Assembly (NCBI RefSeq): GCF_001905505.1
Contig: NZ_LIPG01000002.1
Coordinates: 1,364,001-1,428,000 of the forward strand
Origin: Streptomyces sp. CB02058
Lineage (GTDB): Bacteria > Actinomycetota > Actinomycetes > Streptomycetales > Streptomycetaceae
DNA: 64,000 nucleotides
Reading direction: 5' to 3'
Shown here one piece after another: positions 49,861 to 59,037 of the stretch; the first letter of the stretch is position 1, and each line of letters starts with the position of its first letter. The notes beneath the pieces were generated by a model that had not been told where the DNA came from, ran no database searches, and was given only the letters and a program-made list of their open reading frames with translations. The translations under genes were made by a program, and so were the position numbers.

Positions 49861-49886
49861 GGTCCGGACACAGGTGTGTCCGGACC
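49861..49886 (-). promoter_or_regulatory. 26-bp perfect inverted repeat upstream of the subtilase gene
   Basis: GGTCCGGACACA (49861-49872) and TGTGTCCGGACC (49875-49886) are separated by 2 bp. The element ends 27 bp before the protease ATG, so it could be an operator over the promoter or a stem-loop at the start of the mRNA. Confidence 0.6.
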
Positions 49887-50136
49887 GGTACATGACCAGT
49901 GAAGTTATCGCTGATCTTCCCGGCGCATCAATGAATACGGGCAAGTGAGTTCGAGGTGTGACCTCCGGGAGGCGCGTCCACGCGGCAACTCCGGAGAAGA
50001 CCGAACCTGCGGTGAACCGCTTCGCCGCGCTCTCCGTGCCGTTGCACAGGGAGCCGTGCACCAGCCCCGATCACGCAGAGGACTCCCTGTGAAATCCACC
50101 GTGCCCACCACCGCACCCGCGTCGCGAGGAGAATCC
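49887..50136. other. Divergent intergenic region between subtilase and acetate-transporter genes
   Basis: With the inverted repeat at 49861, this makes a gap of about 300 bp with no gene. It must hold promoters in both directions. A GTG at 50089 with AGAGGA upstream is a possible earlier start for the DUF485 gene. Confidence 0.5.
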
Positions 50137-50502
50137 GTGGCTACCGAAGCACCGCCGCCCCAGGGGCGTGAGGACGACAGTCCCGTCCAGCCCACGACCG
50201 AGGCGTACCTCGAGGCGCAGAACAGCGCGGAGTTCGCCGAACTGCGACGCTCCCACCGCTCGTTCGCCTTCCCGCTGACCGTGGCCTTCATCGCCTGGTA
50301 CCTGCTGTACGTGCTGCTGTCCAGCTACGCGGGCGACTTCATGGGCACCAAGGTCGTCGCCAACTTCAACGTGGCGTTCGTGTTCGGCCTCGCCCAGTTC
50401 CTCACGACGTTCCTCATCGCCTGGTTCTACTCGCGCCACGCCACCAACAAGCTCGACCCGCAGGCGGCGGCCATCAAGTCCCGTCTGGAGGCCGACGCAT
50501 GA
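50137..50502 (+). CDS. DUF485 membrane protein, partner of the acetate symporter
   Basis: 121 residues from the GTG at 50137 (VATEAPPPQG), with GAGGAGA just upstream; the in-frame GTG at 50089 would add 16. Two TM helices (SFAFPLTVAFIAWYLLYVLLSSYAG-like, about 42-65, and 80-102). DUF485 proteins are made with SSS-type acetate transporters across bacteria. Its stop overlaps the symporter ATG. Confidence 0.9.
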   Translation: MATEAPPPQGREDDSPVQPTTEAYLEAQNSAEFAELRRSHRSFAFPLTVAFIAWYLLYVLLSSYAGDFMGTKVVANFNVAFVFGLAQFLTTFLIAWFYSRHATNKLDPQAAAIKSRLEADA

Positions 50503-52136
50503 GCGCCGCGCACGACACCCACGCAGTGATCCAGCTCGCCGCCTCGTCGACGACCGAGCACCGGCCGCTGATCATCACCCTCTTCGCGGTCTTCGTCGCC
50601 GCGACGCTCGGCATCACCGTCTGGGCCGGCCGCCAGACCAAGAGCGCGTCCGACTTCTACGCGGGCGGGCGGCAGTTCACCGCCTTCCAGAACGGCCTCG
50701 CCGTCTCCGGCGACTACATGTCGGCCGCGTCCTTCCTCGGCATCGCGGGCGCCATCGCGCTCTTCGGATACGACGGCTTCCTCTACTCCATCGGCTTCCT
50801 CGTCGCCTGGCTCGTGGCGCTGCTCCTCGTCGCCGAACCGCTGCGCAACTCCGGCCGCTACACCATGGGCGACGTCCTCGCCTACCGGATGCGCCAGCGG
50901 CCCGTCCGTACGGCGGCCGGCACCTCCACGATCGTCGTCTCGATCTTCTACCTGCTCGCCCAGATGGCCGGTGCGGGCGTGCTGGTCTCGCTGCTCCTCG
51001 GCATCACCAGCGACTCGGGCAAGATCGTCATCGTGGCGCTGGTCGGCGTACTCATGATCCTCTACGTCACCATCGGCGGCATGAAGGGCACCACCTGGGT
51101 GCAGATGGTCAAGGCCGTCCTCCTCATCGCGGGCGCCCTGCTGATGACCTTCCTGGTGCTGTGGAAGTTCAACTTCAACGTCTCCGACCTGCTGGGCACC
51201 GCCGCGGAGAAGAGCGGCCACGGCGCCGCCTTCCTGGAGCCGGGCCTCAAGTACGGCGCGACCGGAACCTCGAAGCTGGACTTCATCTCGCTCGGCATCG
51301 CGCTGGTGCTGGGCACCGCCGGTCTGCCGCACATCCTGATCCGCTTCTACACCGTGCCGACGTCCAAGGCGGCCCGTAAGTCCGTGAACTGGGCCATCGG
51401 GATCATCGGCGCCTTCTACCTGATGACGATCGCCCTGGGCTTCGGCGCCGCCGCGCTGATCGGGCCGGAGGAGATCAAGGCCAAGAACCCGGCGGGCAAC
51501 GCCGCGGCACCGCAGCTGGCCGAATACCTCGGAGGGGTCGGCACCACCTGGGGCGCCATCCTCCTCGCGGTCATCTCGGCCGTCGCCTTCGCCACCATCC
51601 TGGCCGTGGTCGCGGGACTCACCCTCGCCTCCTCGTCCTCCTTCGCCCACGACATCTACGCCAACGTCATCCGCAAGGGGACCGCCACGGAGAAGGAGGA
51701 GATGCGTGCCGCGAAGTGGGCCACCGTCGCGATCGGCGTCGTCTCCATCGCGCTCGGCGCGCTGGCCCGCGACCTGAACGTCGCCGGGCTCGTCGCCCTG
51801 GCCTTCGCCGTCGCCGCGTCGGCCAACCTGCCGACGATCCTCTACAGCCTGTTCTGGAAGCGCTTCACCACCCAGGGCGCACTCTGGTCCATCTACGGCG
51901 GCCTCGCCTCGTCCGTGCTGCTGGTGCTCTTCTCGCCGGTCGTCTCAGGCAAGGCCACCTCGATGTTCCCGGACGTGGACTTCGCCTGGTTCCCGCTGGA
52001 GAACCCGGGCCTCATCTCCATCCCGCTGGGCTTCCTGCTCGGCTGGCTCGGCTCGGTCCTCTCCAAGGAGGTGCCGGACAAGGGCAAGTACGCCGAACTC
52101 GAGGTCAAGTCCCTCACCGGCACCGGAGCCCACTGA
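50499..52136 (+). CDS. actP: Cation/acetate symporter, SSS family
   Basis: 545 residues and about 13 TM helices. SSS signature regions: ASDFYAGGRQFTAFQNGLAVSGDYMSAASFLG, GTAGLPHILIRFYTVPTSKAARKSVNWA and LAVVAGLTLASSSSFAHDIYAN (each partial). It imports acetate or short monocarboxylates with a cation and resembles ActP and MctC. The ATGA overlap with the DUF485 gene indicates coupled translation. A 15-bp-stem hairpin terminates the pair. Confidence 0.93.
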   Translation: MSAAHDTHAVIQLAASSTTEHRPLIITLFAVFVAATLGITVWAGRQTKSASDFYAGGRQFTAFQNGLAVSGDYMSAASFLGIAGAIALFGYDGFLYSIGFLVAWLVALLLVAEPLRNSGRYTMGDVLAYRMRQRPVRTAAGTSTIVVSIFYLLAQMAGAGVLVSLLLGITSDSGKIVIVALVGVLMILYVTIGGMKGTTWVQMVKAVLLIAGALLMTFLVLWKFNFNVSDLLGTAAEKSGHGAAFLEPGLKYGATGTSKLDFISLGIALVLGTAGLPHILIRFYTVPTSKAARKSVNWAIGIIGAFYLMTIALGFGAAALIGPEEIKAKNPAGNAAAPQLAEYLGGVGTTWGAILLAVISAVAFATILAVVAGLTLASSSSFAHDIYANVIRKGTATEKEEMRAAKWATVAIGVVSIALGALARDLNVAGLVALAFAVAASANLPTILYSLFWKRFTTQGALWSIYGGLASSVLLVLFSPVVSGKATSMFPDVDFAWFPLENPGLISIPLGFLLGWLGSVLSKEVPDKGKYAELEVKSLTGTGAH

Positions 52137-52158
52137 CCCGCCTGCCGCACCACCGCCC

Positions 52159-52192
52159 GGGGCCCCGTCGTAGAGAACTACGACGGGGCCCC
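52159..52192 (+). terminator. Terminator after the acetate symporter
   Basis: GGGGCCCCGTCGTAG (52159-52173) pairs perfectly with 52178-52192 around the tetraloop AGAA. It begins 22 bp past the stop codon. Confidence 0.83.
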
Positions 52193-52296
52193 GTCGCACC
52201 TCGTGCCAACCGGGCCTCCTGGATGTCACAGGTCTCGCGTAGTCTCGGAGGAGTCAGACCGCATCCGCGGACATCACCGGGGGAGGGGGCCCAAAA

Positions 52297-53286
52297 GTGC
52301 TCATCGACACCTACGGCCGGGTCGCCACCGACCTGCGTGTTTCACTGACCGACAAGTGCAATCTCCGCTGCACCTACTGCATGCCCGAAGAGGGCCTCCA
52401 GTGGCTGACCAAGTCGGAGCTGCTCACCGACGACGAGATCGTCAGGCTCATCCGCATCGCCGTCACCGACCTCGGCGTCAGGGAAGTCCGCTTCACCGGC
52501 GGCGAGCCCCTGCTGCGCCCCGGACTCGTGTCCATCGTCGAGCGCTGCGCCGCCCTGGAGCCCCGCCCCAGGATGTCGCTCACCACCAACGGCATCGGGC
52601 TCAAGCGCACCGCAGCCGCCCTGAAGGCCGCGGGCCTGGACCGGGTCAACGTATCCCTGGACACCCTGCGCCCCGACGTGTTCAAGACGCTCACCCGCCG
52701 TGACCGGCACAAGGATGTCCTGGACGGGCTCCGGGCCGCCCGGGAAGCCGGACTCACCCCCGTGAAGGTCAACACGGTGCTGATGCCCGGGCTCAACGAG
52801 GACGAGGCCCCCGAGCTCCTCGCCTGGGCCGTGGAGAACGACTACGAGCTCCGCTTCATCGAGCAGATGCCGCTCGACGCCCAGCACGGCTGGAAGCGCG
52901 ACGGGATGATCACCGCGGGTGACATCCTCGCCTCGCTGCGCACCCGCTTCACCCTCACCGAGGAAGGGGAGGACGAGCGCGGATCGGCTCCCGCCGAGCG
53001 CTGGACCGTGGACGGCGGCCCGCATCGCGTCGGCGTCATCGCCTCCGTGACCAGGCCCTTCTGCAGCGCCTGCGACCGCACCCGGCTCACCGCCGACGGA
53101 CAGGTCCGCACCTGCCTCTTCGCCCGCGAGGAGACGGATCTGCGCGGTGCCCTGCGCTCCGACGCGCCGGACGAGGAGATCGCCAGGATCTGGAAGCTCG
53201 CGATGTGGGGCAAGAAGGCGGGCTCCGGTCTCGACGACCCCACCTTCCTGCAGCCCGACCGCCCGATGTCAGCGATCGGTGGCTGA
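52297..53286 (+). CDS. moaA: GTP 3',8-cyclase (molybdenum cofactor biosynthesis)
   Basis: 329 residues from a GTG with GGGGGAGGG upstream. A radical SAM enzyme that starts molybdopterin synthesis from GTP. The N-terminal cluster is CNLRCTYC (CxxxCxxC form), with FTGGEPLLRPG downstream. The C-terminal cluster is PFCSACDRTRLTADGQVRTCLF, and the protein ends with the catalytic Gly-Gly (SAIGG). All expected elements are intact. Its last 18 bp overlap the end of the opposing small gene. Confidence 0.96.
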   Translation: MLIDTYGRVATDLRVSLTDKCNLRCTYCMPEEGLQWLTKSELLTDDEIVRLIRIAVTDLGVREVRFTGGEPLLRPGLVSIVERCAALEPRPRMSLTTNGIGLKRTAAALKAAGLDRVNVSLDTLRPDVFKTLTRRDRHKDVLDGLRAAREAGLTPVKVNTVLMPGLNEDEAPELLAWAVENDYELRFIEQMPLDAQHGWKRDGMITAGDILASLRTRFTLTEEGEDERGSAPAERWTVDGGPHRVGVIASVTRPFCSACDRTRLTADGQVRTCLFAREETDLRGALRSDAPDEEIARIWKLAMWGKKAGSGLDDPTFLQPDRPMSAIGG

Positions 53287-53517
53287 GGACTCCCACTCCT
53301 CCAGCGTCACGACGTCCTTCAGGAAGCCGCGCACCCCGAGGAACGAGGAGAGGTGCTCCTTGTGCTCGTCGCAGGCCAGCCAGGTCTTGCGGCGGTCCGG
53401 AGTGTGGAGCTTCGGGTTGTTCCAGGCCAGCACCCACACGGCGTCGGCGCGACAGCCCTTGGCGGAGCAGACCGGAGCACCGGTGGCGCTCTCGGCGGAG
53501 GTATCGGGGAAGTTCAC
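53269..53517 (-). CDS. Small actinobacterial protein with Cys-rich N-terminus
   Basis: 82 residues from a GTG at 53517. Cys residues in VCSAKGCRADAVW, a later Cys-Asp-Glu-His (LACDEHKEHL), and Trp-rich text (VWVLAWNNPKLHTPDRRKTW) suggest a small zinc-binding fold. It is conserved in Streptomyces, to my knowledge, without a function. It converges on moaA and overlaps its 3' end by 18 bp. Confidence 0.8.
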   Translation of the reverse strand: MNFPDTSAESATGAPVCSAKGCRADAVWVLAWNNPKLHTPDRRKTWLACDEHKEHLSSFLGVRGFLKDVVTLEEWESSATDR

Positions 53518-53578
53518 GGCCTCAACCCTAAGGGCTCCCGACGGACGGCTCCGCGACGCATCCCCGCCGGAGAAAGGG

Positions 53579-53616
53579 CGACGCCGAGCAGCCACGGGGG
53601 GAGCTGCCCGGCGTCG
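53579..53616 (-). terminator. Hairpin after the DUF3099 gene
   Basis: CGACGCCG (53579-53586) pairs with CGGCGTCG (53609-53616), and the inner GCAGC/GCTGC continues the stem after one mismatch. It lies about 120 bp past the DUF3099 stop and upstream of the next minus-strand gene. Confidence 0.6.
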
Positions 53617-53737
53617 GTCCGTCGCTCCGACGGGGGATGCGGAGCGCTCACGAAGTATGGCACGCGGACCGGGGTCCGGTGCACCTGAACGCCGTGATTG
53701 ATCTGAGCTTTTCTTGAGCTTCGCGAGCCGTCGCGGA

Positions 53738-54124
53738 TCAGTCCGCGCTGCGCGGATCGTCACCCCGGCCGGCCTGCCCGGGCTCCGCCACGGACTCCGC
53801 GGCCGGCTCCGGAGAGGCCGCCGCCGCAGCCGTGCCGAGGGCGGGCCGCATCGGCGCGGGCACGAAGGTCGTAGGCAGTGAAGGGGTGTTCTCCCGGCCC
53901 GCGTTGGCGATGACCACCGCGACATACGGGAGCAGAACGCCCAATGCGAGCGCCACCACGGCCACATGCCTCTCGACGTTCCACAGGGTCGCGGCCAGCA
54001 CCACCGAGACGGTGCGCACGGACATGGAGATGATGTAGCGCCGCTGCCTGCCGCGCACGTCGTCGGCAAGTCCCTGCCGCGCGCCCGTGATCCGGTAGAC
54101 CTCCGCGCCGCTCTGCTTCCGCAT
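53738..54124 (-). CDS. DUF3099 family membrane protein
   Basis: 128 residues from the ATG at 54124. The DUF3099 block (VYRITGARQGLADDVRGRQRRYIISMSVR) precedes two TM helices (about 37-55 and 60-80). The tail is Ala/Pro/Glu-rich and variable. The role is unknown. It is divergent from the YeaQ/GlsB-like gene across about 210 bp. Confidence 0.87.
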   Translation of the reverse strand: MRKQSGAEVYRITGARQGLADDVRGRQRRYIISMSVRTVSVVLAATLWNVERHVAVVALALGVLLPYVAVVIANAGRENTPSLPTTFVPAPMRPALGTAAAAASPEPAAESVAEPGQAGRGDDPRSAD

Positions 54125-54336
54125 CGTGACTCCACCACCACGTCTCTGTGCCGGACATCCCCGTACGGCGCCGCTCCTACGGTACGCCCGCCGTCCGCCG
54201 GGTTCGAGACCGGGGTATGTCCCGTTCATGCCGGTCCGGGTGCCGTCCCACGTACGGCCCTGTCCGGCATGCGGCGTACGTCCGGCGGGCCGAGACTGGG
54301 CGAACGTGCGCACACCGCGCCGCACGAGGAGGCGTT

Positions 54337-54621
54337 ATGAGCTGGTTGTGGGCAATCATCGTGGGCCTGGTGCTGGGTGTGATCGCCCGGGCCATCCTGC
54401 CGGGCAAGCAGGACATCCCCCTCTGGCTGACGACCGTGTTCGGCATCCTCGGCAGCATCCTGGGCAACGCGGTCGCGGGCTGGATCGGCGTCAGGGATAC
54501 CGACGGCATCGACTGGACCCGCCATGTGCTGCAGCTGATCGGTGCCGTGGCCGTCGTCGGTGTCGGTGACATGGTCTGGCAGTCCGTCAAGGGCAACCGG
54601 AACAAGCGGCAGAGAACCTGA
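54337..54621 (+). CDS. GlsB/YeaQ/YmgE family stress response membrane protein
   Basis: 94 residues from the ATG at 54337, with GAGGAGG (54326-54332) upstream. Three hydrophobic segments with Gly-rich helices: LWAIIVGLVLGVIARAILPG, PLWLTTVFGILGSILGNAVAGWIG and VLQLIGAVAVVGVG. The family ('transglycosylase-associated protein') is linked to stress responses but has no known reaction. It ends in a shared hairpin facing tyrS. Confidence 0.9.
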   Translation: MSWLWAIIVGLVLGVIARAILPGKQDIPLWLTTVFGILGSILGNAVAGWIGVRDTDGIDWTRHVLQLIGAVAVVGVGDMVWQSVKGNRNKRQRT

Positions 54622-54638
54622 CCCCGGGCGGAACGACA

Positions 54639-54675
54639 GTGCGGCCGGCCACGCGAGACGCGTGACCGGCCGCAC
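54639..54675. terminator. Hairpin between YeaQ-like gene and tyrS
   Basis: GTGCGGCCGG (54639-54648) pairs with CCGGCCGCAC (54666-54675); an inner CACGCG/CGCGTG continues after one mismatch, loop AGA. It can act on both convergent genes. Confidence 0.82.
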
Positions 54676-54692
54676 CGCTGTGCTCTCCCGCC

Positions 54693-55961
54693 TCAGCCGG
54701 CGGTGACCTCGACGGCGGCCAGGTTCTTCTTGCCCCGGCGCAGGACCAGCCAGCGTCCGTGCAGCAGCTCCCCGGCGTCGGGGGCGGTCTCGCCGTCCGT
54801 GACCTTCGCGTTGTTCACGTAGGCCCCGCCCTCCTTGACCGTGCGGCGGGCGGCCGACTTGCTGGCGGACAGCCCGACCTCGACCAGGAGGTCCACCACG
54901 GGGCCCAGCTCGGCGACCCTGGCGTGCGGCACCTCCGAGAGGGCGGCGCTCAGCGTCGCCTCGTCCAGCTCGCCGAGCTCGCCCTGGCCGAACAGCGCCT
55001 TCGACGCCGCGATGACCGCCGCGCACTGCGCGCCGCCGTGCACCAGCGTCGTCAGCTCCTCGGCCAGCGACCGCTGCGCCGAACGCGCCTGCGGGCGCTC
55101 CTCGGTGAGCTTCTCCAGCTCCTCGAGCTCCTCGCGGCTCTTGAAGCTGAGGATGCGCATGTACGTCGAGATGTCCCGGTCGTCCACATTCAGCCAGAAC
55201 TGGTAGAACGCGTACGGCGTCGTCATCTCCGGGTCGAGCCAGACGGCGCCGCTCTCGGACTTGCCGAACTTGGTGCCGTCGGCCTTCACCATGAGCGGGG
55301 TCGCCAGCGCGTGCACCTGCGCACCCGGCTCCAGGCGGTGGATCAGGTCGATGCCCGCGGTGAGGTTGCCCCACTGGTCGCTGCCGCCCTGCTGGAGGGT
55401 GCAGCCGTGGCGCCGGTACAGCTCCAGGTAGTCCATGCCCTGGAGCAGCTGGTAGCTGAACTCCGTGTAGCTGATGCCCTCCTGGGACTCCAGCCGGCGG
55501 GCCACCGAGTCCTTGGTGAGCATCTTGTTGACCCGGAAGTGCTTGCCGATGTCCCGGAGGAACTCGATCGCGGACATGCCCGCGGTCCAGTCCAGGTTGT
55601 TCACCATCGTGGCGGCGTTCGGGCCCTCGAAGGTGAGGAAGGGCTCGATCTGCCCGCGCAGCCGCTGGACCCACGCGGCGATGGTCTCCGGGTCGTTCAG
55701 CGTGCGCTCGGCGGTCGGCCGCGGGTCACCGATCTGGCCCGTGGCCCCGCCCACCAGGGCGAGCGGCTTCAGCCCCGCGAGCTGGAGCCGCCGCATGGTG
55801 AGCACCTGCACGAGATGGCCGACGTGAAGACTCGCCGCGGTCGGGTCGAACCCGCAATAGAAGGTGACCGGGCCGTCCGCGAGAGCCTTGCGCAGTGCGT
55901 CCTCGTCGGTGGACTGGGCGAACAGCCCACGCCACTTCAGCTCGTCGACGATGTCGGTCAC
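54693..55961 (-). CDS. tyrS: Tyrosyl-tRNA synthetase
   Basis: 422 residues from a GTG at 55961 with GAGGAGA upstream. Class I synthetase that loads tyrosine on tRNA-Tyr. The HIGH motif is HVGH in [10 protein letters not shown], and the KMSKS loop is KFGKS in [12 protein letters not shown], as in bacterial TyrRS. Tyr recognition residues are in [17 protein letters not shown] and GGSDQWGN. The C-terminal S4 RNA-binding domain spans about 355-420. It is monocistronic or read with upstream tldE, 53 bp away. Confidence 0.97.
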   Translation of the reverse strand: MTDIVDELKWRGLFAQSTDEDALRKALADGPVTFYCGFDPTAASLHVGHLVQVLTMRRLQLAGLKPLALVGGATGQIGDPRPTAERTLNDPETIAAWVQRLRGQIEPFLTFEGPNAATMVNNLDWTAGMSAIEFLRDIGKHFRVNKMLTKDSVARRLESQEGISYTEFSYQLLQGMDYLELYRRHGCTLQQGGSDQWGNLTAGIDLIHRLEPGAQVHALATPLMVKADGTKFGKSESGAVWLDPEMTTPYAFYQFWLNVDDRDISTYMRILSFKSREELEELEKLTEERPQARSAQRSLAEELTTLVHGGAQCAAVIAASKALFGQGELGELDEATLSAALSEVPHARVAELGPVVDLLVEVGLSASKSAARRTVKEGGAYVNNAKVTDGETAPDAGELLHGRWLVLRRGKKNLAAVEVTAG

Positions 55962-56014
55962 GGTCGATTCTCTCCTCGGGGGGTTCGGTGGTATGCCGCT
56001 CCAGTCTAGGACGG

Positions 56015-57412
56015 TCAGACGCCCCGGCTGACCGAGCTCATGTGGAAGTCCGGGATGCGCAGCGCCGGCATCGCGGCACGGGTGAACCAGTCGCCCCACT
56101 CGCGCGGCAGCGTCCTCTCCGTGCGGCCCGCCTCCGAGGCACGGGACAGCAGCCCGACGGGGGACTCGTTGAAGCGGAAGTTGTTCACCTCGCCCAGCAC
56201 CTCGCCGTCCTCCACCAGATAGACCCCGTCCCTGGTCAGACCGGTCAGCAGCAGCGTGGCCGGATCCACCTCCCGGATGTACCAGAGGCAGGTCAGCAGC
56301 AGCGCCCGGCCGGTCGTCGCGGCGACCATCTCCTCGAGGGACCGCTCACCGCCGCCGTCCAGCACCAGGTTGTCCATCGCCGGGGCCACCGGCAGGTTTG
56401 TCAGCCCGGCGGAGTGCCGGGTGGTGGTCAGCCGCTCCAGCTTGCCGCCCTTGATCCAGTCGGTCGGCGCCAGCGGCAGCCCGTTGTCGAAGACCGACGA
56501 GTCGTCCCCGGAGGCGTGCGCGATCACGAAAGGAGCCGACTCCAGCCCCGGAGCGTGCGGATCGCTTCGCAGGTTCAGCGGCAGTTCGGAGAGCGTCTCG
56601 CCGATCCGCGTCCCGCCGCCCGGCCGGGAGAAGACCGTACGGCCCTCCGTCGCGTCCCGGGCACCCGCCGACCAGTACTGGTAGATCAGCAGATCGGCCA
56701 CCGCGGTCGGCGGCAGCAGAGTCTCGTACCGCCCGGCGGGCAGCTCGATACGGCGCTCCGCCCAGCCGAGGCGCTGCGCCAGTTCCGCGTCCAGGGCCGC
56801 CGGGTCGACGTCCTTGAAGTCCCGGGTGGCCCTGCCCGCCCAGGCGGACCGGGTCCGGTCCGGGGACTTGGCGTTCAGCTCCAGCGTCCCGTTCGGCTGG
56901 TCGTGGCGCAGCCGCACCCCCGTCGACGTACCGAGATACGTCGAGTTCAGCTGGTGGTGGGCGAAGCCGTACAGCTCACGGCCGCCCGAGCGCGCGCGGG
57001 CGAAGGCCTCGCCCAGTGCCGGGGCGAAGTCGGCGAAGACGTCGGAGCCCGTCTCCGCCGGGGCGTCCGTGAAGGCGGCGGACACCGGGATGCCGGAGAC
57101 CAGCGGCTGCGCGTCCTCGGCCGGCCCGGCGCCGCGCGCGGCGGCCTCGGCGGCCCGCACGAGCGGCTCCAGGTCGTCGGCGGTGACGGCCGAGCGCGAC
57201 ACCACACCGGACGCGGTCCCCTCGGCGCCGTCCACGGTCGCGATCACGGTCAGGGTCCGCCCCCGCGTCACCCCGTTCGTGGTGAGCGCGTTGCCGGCCC
57301 AGCGCAGATTGGCGGAGGAGTTCTCGTCCGCGATGACCACACAGCCGTCGGCGGTGGACAGCTCCAGTGCGCGCTCGACGATCTCGTACGGCTTGCTGTT
57401 TCGCCTGCTCAT
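56015..57412 (-). CDS. tldE: TldE/PmbA family metallopeptidase subunit
   Basis: 465 residues. TldD and TldE/PmbA form a heterodimeric metalloprotease used in peptide maturation and degradation; TldE lacks the zinc motif, and none is present here. The fold markers include [25 protein letters not shown] and [20 protein letters not shown] (partial). In Streptomyces, tldE normally follows tldD directly. Here about 1.55 kb with an integrase separates them. The start ATG at 57412 has GGAG upstream. Confidence 0.9.
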   Translation of the reverse strand: MSRRNSKPYEIVERALELSTADGCVVIADENSSANLRWAGNALTTNGVTRGRTLTVIATVDGAEGTASGVVSRSAVTADDLEPLVRAAEAAARGAGPAEDAQPLVSGIPVSAAFTDAPAETGSDVFADFAPALGEAFARARSGGRELYGFAHHQLNSTYLGTSTGVRLRHDQPNGTLELNAKSPDRTRSAWAGRATRDFKDVDPAALDAELAQRLGWAERRIELPAGRYETLLPPTAVADLLIYQYWSAGARDATEGRTVFSRPGGGTRIGETLSELPLNLRSDPHAPGLESAPFVIAHASGDDSSVFDNGLPLAPTDWIKGGKLERLTTTRHSAGLTNLPVAPAMDNLVLDGGGERSLEEMVAATTGRALLLTCLWYIREVDPATLLLTGLTRDGVYLVEDGEVLGEVNNFRFNESPVGLLSRASEAGRTERTLPREWGDWFTRAAMPALRIPDFHMSSVSRGV

Positions 57413-57711
57413 CGACTGTCTCCAGGGGTGTGGACATGAGAATTACCGTGGCCGGGCCGTCGTGCTGCCCCACCAGGTCGACAGTGCTTGGGCGCGCCGT
57501 ATCGATGGTGGCAAGGCTTCGGATGAGGGGAGCAGCTTATCTGCCGCAGACCCGGGGGTCTCGCCTTTTTGTTCGGGTGGATTCGAAATCGCATGTCGCA
57601 TTCATGTTCGACGCGAACTCTGTCGTGTGAGAGCTGAATTGGATATCTGCTGTCGAGTGCGTAGCTTCGTTGCGGATGTGTGGCCAATCGATATGCATGA
57701 GGTGAATTGGC
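57413..57711. other. Integrase-associated DNA between tldE and the integrase gene
   Basis: About 300 bp, visibly less GC-rich than the chromosome around it and without a good ORF. It has AGACCC/GGGTCT (57548-57553 with 57556-57561) followed by CGCC and TTTTT, an intrinsic terminator on the plus strand. It also has the small hairpin GTTCG/CGAAC (57606-57618). No second att copy was recognised by eye. Confidence 0.5.
57548..57570 (+). terminator. Intrinsic terminator with U-tract upstream of the integrase
   Basis: A 6-bp stem AGACCC/GGGTCT with a minimal loop, then five T residues at 57566-57570. The T-run is unusual here, where native terminators lack one, and supports a foreign origin. Confidence 0.5.
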
Positions 57712-59037
57712 GTGGCGGCTATCAGTCACGAGGACTGCGACTGCCCGGGGCGCAGGAAGCCGGACTGCGCTCATTTGACGTACCGCGTGGCGTACCGCGA
57801 GGCAGGCGTGGTGCGTGAGGTTCCGTTCAAGCGGTTGGAAGATGCGGAATCCTTCGCGATCGGTGTCGAACGGCGCAAGGACTTGGGGGCGCGACTCGAC
57901 CCCGCGGCTGGACGGAGGGATTTCGCGGATGTCTGGGGCGAGTGGGTCGAGGCCGGAGCCCTTGAAGAGTCCACGCGGCGGAACTACCAGAGCGTGTATG
58001 GCAACCACTTTGCGCAGACATTCGGATCCATCGAGATGGCCGACATCACGCCTGTGGACATTGAACACTGGGAGGCGGAGCAGCAGAGGCGTGGCTATGC
58101 GGAGAACGGCATCCGAGGGCGCAAGAACGTCCTCTCGTCCGTATTCAACTATGCGGTGACGGCCGAGATCATCGGTCGGAACCCTGGCCGCAAGGTAAAT
58201 CCTCACCGGCGTGCCGGGAGGCCACTGACCCCGATCGCCGACGCCGACATCCCCGCCATGGAGGAGGTGATGGGGATCATCGCGGAGACCCCGAAGCTGA
58301 TCCGCGCCGGATTCTGGGCGATGGCTGGATGCGGGCTGCGCCCGGGTGAGGCCCTGGCGGTGTCGGATGCCTCGATGGACTGGGATCGCGGCATCATCGC
58401 GGTGGACCACCAGGTGTCGGCGTACGGGTGCCAGGAGATCTCCGGATCCCGCCGCGGTGTGAAGCGTGGGACCAAGAGCCGTGCTTCGGGCGAGGTGCGA
58501 AAGGCTCCTGTCCCTCACTCGATCCGCCAGGTCCTCAACGACCATGTCGCCGCCTACGGGGTGTGGGGGGACAGGGGATGGTTCTTCGAATCCCCCCGTC
58601 TGAATGACCGGCATCCGTCGTACGACTGGTTCCTGGCACAGTTCAAGGAGGCCGCCACGGCTGCGGGGACACCGCAGTACACCCCCAAGAGTTTCCGGCA
58701 CTTCTTCGTCTCCGAGGCGATCCACTCCGGTATCCCACTGTTCGAAATTGCTGCATGGGTCGGACACCGGACCACTCGCACGACTGAACTGATCTACGGA
58801 CATCTGGTGCGAAGGTCGATGCACCGAGGGGCGCTCGTGATGCACAACCGCCTTGGGCTGGATCTCGCGTCTCTGCGGGGCAGCGTCCCGTTGCCGGGGT
58901 CGCCTGTCGATGACGCCAACGCCGGTGTTCGGGGCGAGGCCGTGCAGATGCATATCGCGGCCGATCAGGAACGCCCGGACTCGTCCGAGGTGTTGAGGAT
59001 GTTCACGCCCCGGAACACTGCTGTCGGGCATCCGTGA
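57712..59037 (+). CDS. Tyrosine recombinase / phage-type integrase
   Basis: 441 residues from the GTG at 57712 with GAGGTGA upstream. An N-terminal arm-binding-like region (1-60), a SAM-like core-binding domain (about 65-165, DFADVWGEWVEAG; TRRNYQSVYGNHFAQTFG) and the catalytic domain (about 175-390). Arg I is in GCGLRPGEALAV, the HxxR box reads KSFRHFF with Lys in place of His, His/Trp III is in AAWVGHRT, and the Tyr nucleophile is in TELIYGHL. Codon use is less GC3-biased than its neighbours. Its last 73 bp overlap the tldD 3' end on the other strand. No excisionase or cargo is present. Confidence 0.92.
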   Translation: MAAISHEDCDCPGRRKPDCAHLTYRVAYREAGVVREVPFKRLEDAESFAIGVERRKDLGARLDPAAGRRDFADVWGEWVEAGALEESTRRNYQSVYGNHFAQTFGSIEMADITPVDIEHWEAEQQRRGYAENGIRGRKNVLSSVFNYAVTAEIIGRNPGRKVNPHRRAGRPLTPIADADIPAMEEVMGIIAETPKLIRAGFWAMAGCGLRPGEALAVSDASMDWDRGIIAVDHQVSAYGCQEISGSRRGVKRGTKSRASGEVRKAPVPHSIRQVLNDHVAAYGVWGDRGWFFESPRLNDRHPSYDWFLAQFKEAATAAGTPQYTPKSFRHFFVSEAIHSGIPLFEIAAWVGHRTTRTTELIYGHLVRRSMHRGALVMHNRLGLDLASLRGSVPLPGSPVDDANAGVRGEAVQMHIAADQERPDSSEVLRMFTPRNTAVGHP

